In this document: positions 50,962 through 61,038 of the stretch, piece after piece | Layout: the number at the start of each line of letters is the position of its first letter | Position numbering within the stretch: the stretch's first letter is position 1 | Assembly: GCA_964035545.1 (NCBI GenBank) | Contig: OZ037765.1 | Location: forward strand, 1-64,000 | Length of the DNA: 64,000 bases | From: Bugula neritina | Taxonomy: Eukaryota > Bryozoa > Gymnolaemata > Cheilostomatida > Bugulidae | Reading direction: 5' to 3' | Translations under genes and position numbers: made by a program | The notes under the pieces: generated by a model | What the model was told of the DNA's origin: nothing | Database searches by the model: none | Seen by the model: only the letters and a program-made list of their open reading frames with translations

Positions 50962-53361
50962 TCAAAATCCCACAAGTGTCAGCCTGTTACTTCCTGTCTC
51001 AACCATCTTAGTGAATGCTTGACTCAACACTCGGTGAAATGCTCGTTGGTCAACTGCAAACTCTCTCACCTGAAATAAACCTGTCCGACTGTACTGAAGA
51101 AATAAAATATTACTTAATAATAACTAGTAACTACTAACTGCTCATTACTAACTAGTAACTACTTACTGCTTATTACTAACTAGTAACTACTTACTGCTCA
51201 TTACTAACTAGTAACTACTAACCATCTACTACTGTAAGTAGTAACTACTCCCTACTATTGACTAGTTACTAACTACTCCCTACTATTGACTAGTTACTAA
51301 CTACTCCCTACTATTGACTAGTTACTAACTACTCCCTACTATTGACTAGTTACTAACTACTCCCTACCATTGACTAGTTACTAACTACTCCCTACTATTG
51401 ACTAGTTACTAACTACTCCCTACCATTGACTAGTTACTAACTACTCCCTACTATTGACTAGTTACTAACTACTCCCTACTATTGACTAATTACTAACTAC
51501 TCCCTACTATTGACTAGTTACTAACTACTCCCTACTCACCACTAATGCGGTGTGGGATAGCTCACATGTACTGTATCTACAGTCAGGAATGCCGTAGATG
51601 CCTGTGACATTGTATTGTTTATAAATACCCATATCAGCGTGTAACATCAACATTGGCCAATTCCCTCTCTTCTTACTCCACTGACTTGACCTGGGAAAAC
51701 ATAATTATTTCACTATTGATACCCGTAAAATCTCTCTTGGCTGCAGAGATCAATTAACTGCAGAACTCAATACATTGTGAAGCTCAGTGTAGTATAGAAC
51801 TCAGTGTAGTGTAGAGCTCAGTGTAGTGTAGAGCTCAGTGTGTGTAGTGTAGAGCTCAGTGTAGTGTAGAGCTCAGTGTAGTGTAGAGCTCAGTGTAGTG
51901 TAGAGCTCAGTGTAGTGTAGAGCTCAGTGTAGTGTAGAGCTCAGTGTAGTGTAGAGCTCAGTTTAGTGTAGAGCTCAGTTTAGTGTAGAGCTCAGTGTGT
52001 GTCGTGTAGAGCTCACTGTGTGTCATGTAGAGCAATCAATAACATGACTGTAAAAGAGTTACAATACTCAACTTACACGAGATCCACGGCTGGCTCCCGT
52101 CTTTTTTCCACCTGCCAACCAGGTTGTATCATATTTTCATAGTAGTTGTTGTCTAGAGCTCTAGGAGTTGTGTCCCACACACCAGAATAACCGGAGACAT
52201 TACTACTACATCCACCTAGGGAGTGAACTCCTGTATCGATATGTACACCAATATATACATATAGTAGTAATATATACATATAGTAGTAATATATACATAT
52301 AGTAGTAATATATACATATATTAGTAATATATACATATATTAGTAATATATACGTATAGTAGTAATATATACATATAGTAGTAATATATATATATATATA
52401 TATATCAAATATTCTAGTAACTAATTATGACTCACCAATTAGTCCAACCGCCTGGCGGGCTGACAACTCAAACGTTTCCATCAAATACTCTACAGAATCT
52501 GTAGAACCTGGGTCTGGAAATATCCTTACCGGGAAACCATTACTAAGATCACAGTCTACACGGCCAGTTTTGAAAGGGACTCTCACTCTTCCACCCGCTA
52601 TTCTTGCAGTATATTTAAGAGTTTCGGTTGCTATGAATACATTTACGTCAGCTTGAGAAAGTAGAGGGGAGTTTTCTTTTCGGAACTGGGCAGCCAACTG
52701 GACAACTGGCACCAGATCTATTGGAATAAATAAGCTTGTAGATAGAGTTGAGAGTTGGTACTGATACTTACTGTTGTTAGAGTTGGTACTAATACTTACT
52801 GTTGTTAGAGTTGGTACTGATACTTACTGTTGTTAGAGTTGGTACTAATACTTACTGATGTTAGAGTTGGTACTAATACTTACTGTTGTTAGGGTTGGTA
52901 CTGATACTTACTGATGTTAGAGTTGGTACTAATACTTACTGATGTTGTTAGAGTTGGTACTAATACTCACTGATGTTGTTAGAGTTGGTAGTGTCCACAC
53001 ATCCATCACACCCCCCAATGCAATCATGGAAAGCAAACTGAATCATTCTTGGTAATAAATACGACTACAATGTGTGCAGAGTATGCCGTAGAATTCAGCG
53101 ACTATAAGTACACATATGGGTGATAATGTTTCAGGTTCTACACAGCATCTCACTGTGCTTGAGCATTGCAAATGATGCTGTTTTTAGACAAAATGAAAAC
53201 TAACTACTGAAAGGGTGATGTTTAATATTTACATTTTCTGCTATAACATCAGCCATCTTAGTTTTCATGTAGGCATATTGCATGGCAGAAAGTTCCCCAG
53301 TACAGAGTTGAAAACCAACCAGGAGGGTGATAGTCTTAACTAGGAGCTGTGATATCCCCAT
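50962..53361 (-). CDS. Secreted plant-type (APX/CcP-like) haem peroxidase, six exons
   Basis: Exons on the minus strand are 53233-53361, 52971-53064, 52436-52717, 52077-52230, 51540-51690 and 50962-51069. All have GT..AG borders, phases match, and the total is 918 nt (305 aa). The start is the ATG at 53359-53361, giving a signal peptide (MGISQLLVKTITLLVGF, then QLCTG). Seen motifs: distal FAFHDC with His56, followed by GGCDGC; GRVDC near 125; proximal GVHSLGGC with His171; SGYSGVW; LDNNYY; and MLHAD with Asp239, the expected partner of the proximal His. The C-terminus VREFAVDQRAFHRVL is typical of the family. Such enzymes use H2O2 to oxidise small substrates. The position of the catalytic distal Arg is Gln52, so activity is uncertain. 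It differs from animal peroxidasin-type enzymes, and some animals are known to carry putative ascorbate peroxidases of this kind. A signal peptide implies export. Confidence 0.88.
51121..51220. repeat. 28-bp minisatellite in peroxidase intron 5 (acceptor side)
   Basis: About 3.5 units beginning TAACTAGTAACTACT and ending GCTCATTAC, 28 bp apart. It shares the TAACTAGTAACTA motif in inverted form with the larger neighbouring array in the same intron. Confidence 0.9.
51242..51538. repeat. 28-bp minisatellite abutting the donor of peroxidase intron 5
   Basis: About ten units containing ACTAGTTACTAACTACTCCC and CTACTATTG, period 28 bp. Read on the minus strand, the intron opens GTGAGTAGGGAGTAG and the array continues straight on with GTAGGGAGTAG, so the repeat begins within about four bases of the splice donor at 51539. 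Confidence 0.93.
51781..52033. repeat. 17-bp minisatellite in peroxidase intron 4
   Basis: About 14-15 units of AGCTCAGTGTAGTGTAG, with variants TTTAGTG and the longer GTGTGTAGTG or GTGTGTCGTG. It begins about 45 bp after the donor at 52076 in the direction of transcription. Confidence 0.95.
52250..52405. repeat. 19-bp minisatellite and TA run in peroxidase intron 3
   Basis: About seven units of ATATACATATAGTAGTAAT, some with ATTAGTAAT, followed by a dinucleotide TA run at 52386-52405. It fills most of the 205-bp intron and comes within 20 bp of the splice acceptor at 52231. Confidence 0.93.
52751..52990. repeat. 28/31-bp minisatellite spanning the exon 2 donor of the peroxidase gene
   Basis: Units start AGAGTTGGTACTAATACT and end TGTTGTT or GATGTTGTT, giving 28- and 31-bp forms. 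On the minus strand the exon 2 end ACCAACTCTAACAACATCA and its donor GTGAGTATTAGT are repeated in each unit (usually as GTAAGTATTAGT), so the array copies the exon-intron junction itself and enters coding sequence at 52971-52990. Confidence 0.93.
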
Positions 53362-53513
53362 CATATGTACCACCTAGTAATAGACACAGTGACTCATACA
53401 AGGAGCGTGTTAGTTCTAAAGAATAATTTCTGCTAAACTTAGATATAGCATCTCCACTTTTATTTTTTTCTGTAAGGCTGTAATACTTACGATAACAGTA
53501 GCTGAGCTGTTGG

Positions 53514-53662
53514 CACTACAGAGTATAGTATATCAGTAGAAGGTAGTATATCCTGTAAGTACTGTACTGATACACTACAGAGTATAGTATATCAGTAGAA
53601 GGTAGTATATCCTGTAAGTACTATACTGATACACTACAGAGTATAGTATATCGGTAGAAGGT
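53514..53662. repeat. 59-bp tandem repeat, about 2.5 copies
   Basis: Units contain CACTACAGAGTATAGTATAT, then CAGTAGAAGGTAGTATATCC and TGTAAGTACTGTACTGAT. The copies at about 53514, 53573 and 53632 are nearly identical. It lies 150-300 bp upstream of the peroxidase start codon. Confidence 0.9.
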
Positions 53663-53798
53663 AAAAATAGAGATGAATAATAGTGAGGTGAGAAAATGTG
53701 GGACAGGTTGACGTGGTTGTTGCTGGTACCAGGTGTTTAGTCTTCTTTCAGAAAAATACGTAATAATATAATAAACTGCATTATTATGATATTATGAT

Positions 53799-54490
53799 AC
53801 TATACAGTTATATGTAATATTACTCTATATACTATACAGTTATATGTAATATTACTCTATACTATACAGTTATATGTAATATTACTCTATACTATACAGT
53901 TATATGTAATATTACTCTATACTATACAGTTATATGTAATATTACTCTATATACTATACAGTTATATGTAATATTACTCTATACTATACAGTTATATGTA
54001 ATATTACTCTATACTATACAGTTATATGTAATATTACTCTATACTATACAGTTATATGTAATATTACTCTATACTATACAGTTATATGTAATATTACTCT
54101 ATACTATACAGTTATATGTAATATTACTCTATACTATACAGTTATATGTAATATTACTCTATACTATACAGTTATATGTAATATTACTCTATACTATACA
54201 GTTATATGTAATATTACTCTATACTATACAGTTATATGTAATATTACTCTATACTATACAGTTATATGTAATATTACTCTATATACTATATAGTTATATG
54301 TAATATTACTCTATACTATACAGTTATATGTAATATTACTCTATACTATACAGTTATATGTAATATTACTCTATACTATACAGTTATATGTAATATTACT
54401 CTATACTATACAGTTATATGTAATATTACTCTATACTATACAGTTATATGTAATATTACTCTATACTATACAGTTATATGTAATATTACT
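53799..54490. repeat. 30-bp minisatellite, about 23 copies
   Basis: Units begin ACTATACAGTTATATG and end TAATATTACTCTAT, 30 bp long. A 32-bp form (CTCTATATACTATA) occurs near 53825, 53950 and 54280. It is intergenic, between the 3' end of the Ig gene and the start of the peroxidase gene. Confidence 0.96.
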
Positions 54491-54760
54491 TTTTTATGGT
54501 GCCATAAGTTATATTTTGTGTTACATATGAAAGATTACTATGCCATACAACAATAATTATTATACATGATAGACTTACAAATATCTCCTTACAGCATCAA
54601 CTTAACTAAAACTACCTCCAGCTTTGACTGTTGTTGTGAGACAACTTTCAGACTGACTGGTGAGACAGCTTTCAAGCTTTGACTGTAGTGGGAAGAAAAC
54701 TCAAAACATGATTGCTTCCAATAATCGAAAATCAACAACTAAAATAAACTTTAACTCAGT

Positions 54761-54766
54761 TTTATT
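54761..54766 (-). terminator. Polyadenylation signal AATAAA, LamNT-Ig gene
   Basis: On the minus strand AATAAAA lies about 160 bp after the TAG at 54928-54930. It supports 54928-54965 as the true last coding exon. Confidence 0.6.
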
Positions 54767-54927
54767 ATTAACTTGCTTTAAACTTTATATACCAAAATAT
54801 TTTTTTCGCAATTGAAAACATTTAGTTTATAAACAAAAGTTTATCTTTATCATATTCATTGGTTTGATGGACTTCAAAGTAGAATTATGGGGTCTTTTAG
54901 ACCTTGGGTAGTTACGGGGAGAGAGAG

Positions 54928-57900
54928 CTACTCCCAGCGTATCTTCCATGTGACACTCTCTTCACCTGAAACATGAGTATACTTACCTATATTTTTAGTA
55001 TATATACTTACCTCTACTGTTAGTATATATACTTACCTTTATAACTGTTAGTATATATACTTACCTCTACTGTTAGTATATATACTTACCTCTACTGTTA
55101 GTATATATACTTACCTCTACTGTTAGCATATATACTTAACTATACTGTTAGTATATATACTCACCTCTACTGTTAGTATATATACTTAACTATACTGTTA
55201 GTATATATACTCACCTCTGCTGCTAGTATATATACTTACCTCTACTGTTAGTATATATACTTACCTAAACTGTTAGTATATATACTTAACTATACTGTTA
55301 GTATATATACTCACCTAGTCTATTTGAAGCTACACATGTTATTTCTTCATTGGTGCCAATTCTACTGTCGTAGCCTATTTTCAACTGGGTTTGCTTAGTG
55401 GTTTCTACATAGTAGCCCGTCCTACTCCACTTATACATGGGCAAAGGCCGAGCTAATACTGTACAAGTCAACACATGCTGTGTGGATTGATCCAGACTGA
55501 GTTCTATAACATTGTCACCTTCAATGACTGGAGCATCTGCAATCAATAAAGATACGCCTCTTCTATTTCCCCGACTCCCCAGCTGAGATACATGTATACT
55601 CTTATTAACCACTTAAAACCTAGACTTAGCCCTCCTCCACTTACAGTGTGGTAAGATCCTCACTGATTTATGGAGTTGTTCCCCTTTCAGGGTTTTCCCA
55701 TGTGCAGAGTTGTCTGTACATCTGATGATGAAGCCGGATCTATGTTCGGGACGGGATGTGTAACTCGCCTTCTTCCTGAACGTCGGTAGATCCGTGTGAT
55801 TGTCAGCATGGATAATTTCTGTTCAGGAATTGTATTGCTATCATATGTATTACTATTATATGTATTACTATTATATGTATTACTATCATATGTATTACTA
55901 TCATATATATTACTATCATATGTATTACTACCATATGTATTACTATCATATATATTACTATCATATATATTACTATCATATGTATTACTACCATATGTAT
56001 TACTACCATATATATTACTATCATATGTATTACTATCATATGTATTACTATCATATATATTACTATCATATGTATTACTATCATATGTATTACTACCATA
56101 TGTATTACTATCATATATATTACTATCATATATATTACTATCATATGTATTACTACCATATGTATTACTATCATATATATTACTATCATATATATTACTA
56201 TCATATATATTACTATCATATGTATTACTACCTATGTATTACTATCATATGTATTACTATCATATATATTACTATCATATGTATTACTATCATATGTATT
56301 ACTATCATATGTATTACTATCATATGTATTACTATCATATATATTACTGTCATATGTTAAAATATAAACATCATCTAGCTAGAATAACTAACTTACTGTA
56401 TGTAAAGTGTGACTTTCTACTATGTGAAAGGCATTTGACAACAAATCTCATTCCTTCTACCACCTTCTTTGGTCTGGTGATTAAGGAAACACTGCCTGGT
56501 AACGCTGTAAAATGATGACTCTACATTCTAGTGATATACACATACAGTCCTATACTATACACAAACAGCCCTATACTATACACATACAGTCCTATACTAT
56601 ACACAAACAGCCCTATACTATACACAAACAGCCCTATACTATACACATACAGTCCTATACTATACACATACAGTCCTATACTATACACAAACAGTCCTAT
56701 ACTATACACAAACAGCCCTATACTATACACAAACAGCCCTATACTATACACAAACAGTCCTATACTATACACAAACAGTCCTATACTATACACAAACAGT
56801 CCTATACTATACACAAACAGCCCTATACTATACACAAACAGTCCTATACTATACACAAACAGTCCTATACTATACACATACAGTCCTATACTATACACAA
56901 ACAGTCCTATACTATACACAAACAGCCCTATACTATACACATACAGTCCTATACTATACACATACAGTCCTATACTATACGCAAACAATGTCTTATACTA
57001 TACACAATTTTACTGTACATACACAGTCCTACACTACACGCGCACACCTCTATACTACAGCTCTACACTTCTACTCTACACTTCTACTCTACACTTCTAC
57101 TCTACACCTCTACTCTACACTTCTACTCTACACTTCTACTCTACCCTTCTACTCTACACTTCTACTCTACACTTCTACTCTACACCTCTACTCTACACCT
57201 CTACTCTACACTTCTACTCTACACTTCTACTCTACACTACTACTCTACACTACTACTCTACACTTCTACTCTACACTTCTACTCTACACTTCTACTCTAC
57301 ACTACTACTCTACACTTCTACTCTACACCTCTACTCTACACTTCTACTCTACACTTCTACTCTACACTACTACTCTACACTACTACTCTACACTTCTACT
57401 CTACACTTCTACTCTACACTACTACTCTACACTTCTACTCTACACATGAGTAAGAGTGTAGAGTGCTATGAATCTAATCGTGACCTTCACCTTGTTACAA
57501 CTCACCCTTGACCTTTTTCAGAGGTACTAACTGGCTCACTTTGTACCTTCCCTCAGAGATGGATTGAGTTGCGCAATAGAAATACCCACCAGACATCTCC
57601 ACAGAAACTTCTACCAGAGTAACCATAGTCTGGAAGTCATTCACTTGCGCAGAGTCAGGTTGTTTCACAGAGACCACGTGGAACTGTTTGCTTCTTCTAC
57701 CTAGAGTCATACTCGACCATCTACCATCTGAGTTGAGCTTTCTCTTAGCTGCAGTCGCTGCTCCTTTGCCCCGTCTTCTGAACACCAGCCATTGCGATGC
57801 TGCCTCAGAGGTGCAGCTGAAGCTACACGTCACTCTGATGACATCACTAGCATAGAACTCTGGGTAGCCAAGTGACGTGTAAGAGATTCCAACATCTGGT

Positions 57901-60900
57901 AAAGCGTCTGAGAGAATCAGATAAATACAACTGCTTTACATCATAATTGAATGTAGCTATGTGAGTAAACTGTACCAGAATATATCATTGACAAAGAATT
58001 ACTCACCATTACTACAGCTAGGATTGGGTACCAGCCTATAGATAGAAACAACGTAGACAGCCATTATGTAATAATTTATTACCGAACGACATACTCATAT
58101 ATTACCAGACAACATACTCATATATTATCAGACAACATATTCATATATTATCATACAACATACTCATATATCATCAGACAACATATTCATATATTATCAG
58201 AAAACATATTCATATATCATCAGACAACATACTCATATATTATCATACAACATACTCATATATTATCAGACAACATACTCATATATTATCATACAACATA
58301 TTCATATATCATCATACAACATACTCATATATTACCAGACAACATACTCATATATTATCAGACAACATACTCATATATTATCATACAACATATTCATATA
58401 TCATCAGACAACATACTCATATATTACCAGACAACATAAACATACATCATCAGACAACATGTTCATATTACTTTACCTGCCAAAGACAACCAACTCGGAG
58501 ATCATGTGCCCAAAGTTTGGCCAAATCTTATCATCGTAACCATGGAGATACACGGACAGGGAATGTGCATTCATCGCCCTAGAGCTAATTTCCTCCTGGA
58601 ATCTTCTGGAATCTTCTTTATTTTTAATCCATTTCATCCTCAGCACTCCATTATACATGTCTTTGCTGTGCGCATCATATTGCCTTCAATCATATACTAT
58701 ACTGTTGTATATCATATTACATGTTGTATATCATATTACATGTTGTATATCATATTATATGTAGTATATCATATCATATGTTGTATATCATATCATATGT
58801 AGTATATCATAGTATATGCTGTATATCATATTATATGTAGTATATCATATTATATGTTGTATATCATATCATATGTAGTATATCATAGTATATGTTGTAT
58901 ATCATATTATATGTTGTATATCATATTATATGTTGTATATCATATTATAAGTTGTATATTATATTATATGTTGTATATCATATTATATGTTGTATATCAT
59001 ATTATAAGTTGTATATCATATTATATGTTGTATATCATATTATATGTAGTATATCATATTATCTGGTAAATATACAAACGTGTAGAGTTGCAGTTCATCC
59101 TCACAAGTGAGCGGCTGACTCTGAGGGAAATGAACCGGCAGATTGAGATCCTGGCAGTCATTTACAGCGGCATATAACGACAGTTCTGATTGGTCCGTTT
59201 TAGAGAATAACAGAAATTCTGGAAAACCTCCAGTGTATAAGTCTGCATAGAACACCTAAAAGTCAAATACAAATAGTAGTAATATAGTATTATAGTATAG
59301 TAATATAGTAGTATAGTATAGTAATATAGTAGTAAAGTATAGTAATATAGTATTATAGTATAGTAATATAGTAGTATAGTATAGTATTATAGTAATATAG
59401 TAGTATAGTATAGTATTATAGTAATATGGTATAGTAATATAGTATTATAGTATAGTAATATAGTATTATAGTATAGTACTATAGTATTATAGTATAGTAA
59501 TATAGTATTATAGTATAGTAATATAGTATTATAGTATAGTACTATAGTATTATAGTATAGTAATATAGTATTATAGTATAGTAATATAGTAGTAAAGTAT
59601 AGTAATATAGTATTATAGTATAGTACTATAGTATTATAGTATAGTACTATAGTATTATAGTATAGTAATATAGTATTATAGTATAGTACTATAGTAGTAA
59701 AGTATAGTAATATAGTAGTAAAGTATAGTACTATAGTAGTAAAGTGTAGTAATATAGTATTATAGTATAGTACTATAGTAGTAAAGTATAGTACTATAGT
59801 ATTATGGTATAGTAATATAGTATTATAGTATAGTAATATAGTATTATAGTATAGTACTATAGTATTATAGTATAGTACTATAGTAGTAAAGTGTAGTAAT
59901 ATAGTAGTAAAGTATAGTACTATAGTAGTAAAGTATAGTGATATAGTATTATAGTATAGTAATATAGTAGTATAGTGATATAGTAATATATAGTATAGTA
60001 ATAGAGTAATATATAGTGTAGTAATATAGTAATATGTAGTATAGTAATATAGTAAGGTATAGCATAGTAATATAGTAATATATAGCATAGTAATATAATA
60101 ATGTATAGCATAGTAATATAGTAATATGTAGTATAGTAATATAGTAAGGTATAGCATAGTAATATAGTAATATATAGCATAGTAATATAGTAATATATAG
60201 TATAGTAATATAGTAATGTATAGCATAGTAATATAGTAATATATAGTATAGTAATATAGTAATATGTAGTATAGTAATATAGTAATATGTAGTATAGTAA
60301 TATAGTAATATATAGTATAGTAATATAGTAATATATAGTATATTAATATAGTAATATATAGTATAGCAAACCTGGTAAAGCCCGTCTAGCACTACAGTCA
60401 CTTTGCTGTACTCGGTCTCCTGAGACATCCAAAAGGTTCTGGGGTTACCATCAGCAATGAAGAGAGGGACGTGAGTGTCCATGCTTATAGTAGAGGAAGT
60501 TGAGAGCTTACTCTGCGGTGATGAGCAGTTCAAGGTCATCCAGTTGAAGGGATCCAGAATCTGCCAGGAGTGGATGAGAGAGAATTTGTCTGGACATCCA
60601 CACTCTAATGGCTTATCCCTGGGCTGAGTCATGGCATCATTCGCACCACATTGTTGTGAGCAACTAAGTAACAAACTTGTCCCATCACTAATCCTGCAGA
60701 GAAAGAGGTCACATGACACGTGCGAGATGGAGATGGGCTCATGGCATCAGCACACAGCTATAAATAGACACATACCGATTATTCGATATTTCCATGTTTG
60801 GCGGAAATGACGTGACAAGACGAATGTGATGCTTCTTAACACATCCCCCTGTTTTCTCTCCTTTAACAAACTTATTCTCAACAATATTCCAGAGTGGAGG

Positions 60901-61032
60901 CTCTGTTATCAACTCACTATACAAACCACTGACCGTGTCGATATCATTGGGCGAAAGATTAAAATTCTTTATGCAACATGAGTTTGGCAGCCATGTTAGT
61001 ATCAGCAGAGGCAGAAAGAACATCAAGCTCAT
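54928..61032 (-). CDS. Secreted laminin-N-terminal-like and triple-Ig protein, ten exons
   Basis: Exons on the minus strand: 60776-61032, 60372-60693, 59080-59255, 58477-58665, 58007-58035, 57506-57907, 56397-56504, 55645-55818, 55315-55536 and 54928-54965. Every junction is GT..AG and in phase; the sum is 1917 nt (638 aa). The start ATG gives a signal peptide (MSLMFFLPLLILTWLPNSCC). Residues about 115-315 resemble a laminin N-terminal domain: Cys-rich start, TFWMSQE near 172, VTVVLDGLYQVFYADL, a DC, and a closing LSVYLHGYDD..ISELVVFGR. Three Ig domains follow: Ig1 (Cys352, Trp364, YFYC at 436), Ig2 (Cys483 and Cys528, split by an intron) and Ig3 (Cys577, Trp589, Cys620). It ends VTWKIRWE without a membrane anchor, so it is probably an extracellular matrix or recognition protein. 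No laminin EGF modules are present. Family name unknown; domain assignment is by eye. Confidence 0.85.
54976..55314. repeat. 25-bp minisatellite made of repeated splice donors (Ig gene intron 9)
   Basis: On the minus strand the intron starts GTGAGTATATATACTAACAG, and about 13 further units follow, most of them reading GTAAGTATATATACTAACAG then TAGAG. Most units therefore contain a strong donor context, GAG followed by GTAAGTATA. The array starts exactly at the donor of exon 9 (55314) and fills nearly all of the 349-bp intron. Confidence 0.95.
55832..56356. repeat. 15-bp minisatellite in Ig gene intron 7
   Basis: About 35 units of TATTACTATCATATG with CCATATG, TTATATG and CATATAT variants. 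Since 15 is a multiple of three, long open frames appear on both strands (for example repeated MYYYH or LLSYV peptides). These are translations of the repeat, not proteins. Confidence 0.95.
56534..56988. repeat. 21-bp minisatellite in Ig gene intron 6 (acceptor side)
   Basis: About 22 units of CTATACTATACACAAACAGT followed by C, with CATACAG and CAGCC variants. It ends about 30 bp before the acceptor of exon 7. Repeating open frames such as SPILYTN arise from the 21-bp period. Confidence 0.95.
57061..57446. repeat. 13-bp minisatellite in Ig gene intron 6 (donor side)
   Basis: About 30 units of TTCTACTCTACAC with ACCTC, ACTAC and CCCTT variants. The unit is pyrimidine-rich on the plus strand. 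Thirteen codons span three units, which explains the 13-residue periodic open frames here. It is about 60 bp from the donor at 57505. Confidence 0.95.
58079..58466. repeat. 23-bp minisatellite in Ig gene intron 4
   Basis: About 17 units starting ACATACTCATATATTATC and ending AGACA, with ATTACC, ATCATC and TACA variants. On the minus strand the donor sequence GTAAAGTAATATGAACATG already resembles the unit GTAATATATGAGTATG, so the array begins at the 5' end of the intron. Confidence 0.95.
58692..59061. repeat. 19-bp minisatellite in Ig gene intron 3
   Basis: About 19 units of GTTGTATATCATATTATAT, with GTAGTATAT, ATCATAT and ATAAGTT variants. It produces overlapping spurious frames on the plus strand (MLYIISYVVYH type). 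Confidence 0.95.
59273..59975. repeat. 21-bp-class minisatellite in Ig gene intron 2 (acceptor side)
   Basis: Interlaced TAGTA-rich units of about 21 bp, such as AGTAATATAGTATTATAGTA, with TACTATAG and TAGTAAAG variants. It is continuous with the related 23-bp array that follows. Long minus-strand frames here (repeats of ITILLYYILLYY type) are artefacts. Confidence 0.9.
59976..60368. repeat. 23-bp minisatellite at the donor of Ig gene intron 2
   Basis: About 17 units of AGTATAGTAATATAGTAATA followed by TAT, with AGCATAG, AATGTAT and AAGGTAT variants. On the minus strand it begins within five bases of the donor GTTTGCTATACTATATATTA, so the whole 1116-bp intron is essentially repeat. Confidence 0.93.
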
Positions 61033-61038
61033 CTTAAC

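Larger units (their letters stand above)
53362..54760. other. Intergenic region between the two minus-strand genes
   Basis: Between the peroxidase ATG and the Ig-gene polyadenylation signal. It holds the 59-bp and 30-bp tandem arrays listed separately, plus unique AT-rich DNA at 53362-53510, 53663-53798 and 54491-54760. The peroxidase promoter must lie here, but no convincing core motif stands out and no exon was recognised. Confidence 0.6.

Noticed and set aside
53047-53064. Alternative acceptors for peroxidase exon 2 at 53048 (after CCAAG) or 53038 (after TTCAG)
   Set aside because: The first needs a phase that no upstream exon supplies. The second keeps phase 0 but removes SYLLPRMIQ. The acceptor after TTGTAG at 53065 gives phase 0 and the best match to the family.
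55796-56515. Long open frames on both strands over the 15-bp array (239, 186 and 138 codons)
   Set aside because: They translate the 15-bp repeat in several frames at once; the region is intron 7 of the minus-strand Ig gene.
56512-57511. Open frames of 313, 326, 155 and 153 codons with periodic peptides
   Set aside because: They come from the 21-bp and 13-bp arrays in intron 6; the periods are compatible with open frames and the peptides are pure repeats.
58506-59110. Plus-strand frames rich in MLYIILYVVYH
   Set aside because: They are translations of the 19-bp array, antisense to intron 3 and exon 4.
59387-60226. 279- and 86-codon minus-strand frames of ITILLYY repeats, and the C-terminal extension of the exon 2 frame
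   Set aside because: These are the 21/23-bp array of intron 2. The true exon 2 ends at 60372 with CCAG followed by GTTTGC, in phase with exon 3.
50962-61032. A single fused gene joining the Ig domains to the peroxidase
   Set aside because: The Ig gene has its own stop (54928-54930) and polyadenylation signal, and the peroxidase has its own start codon and signal peptide.
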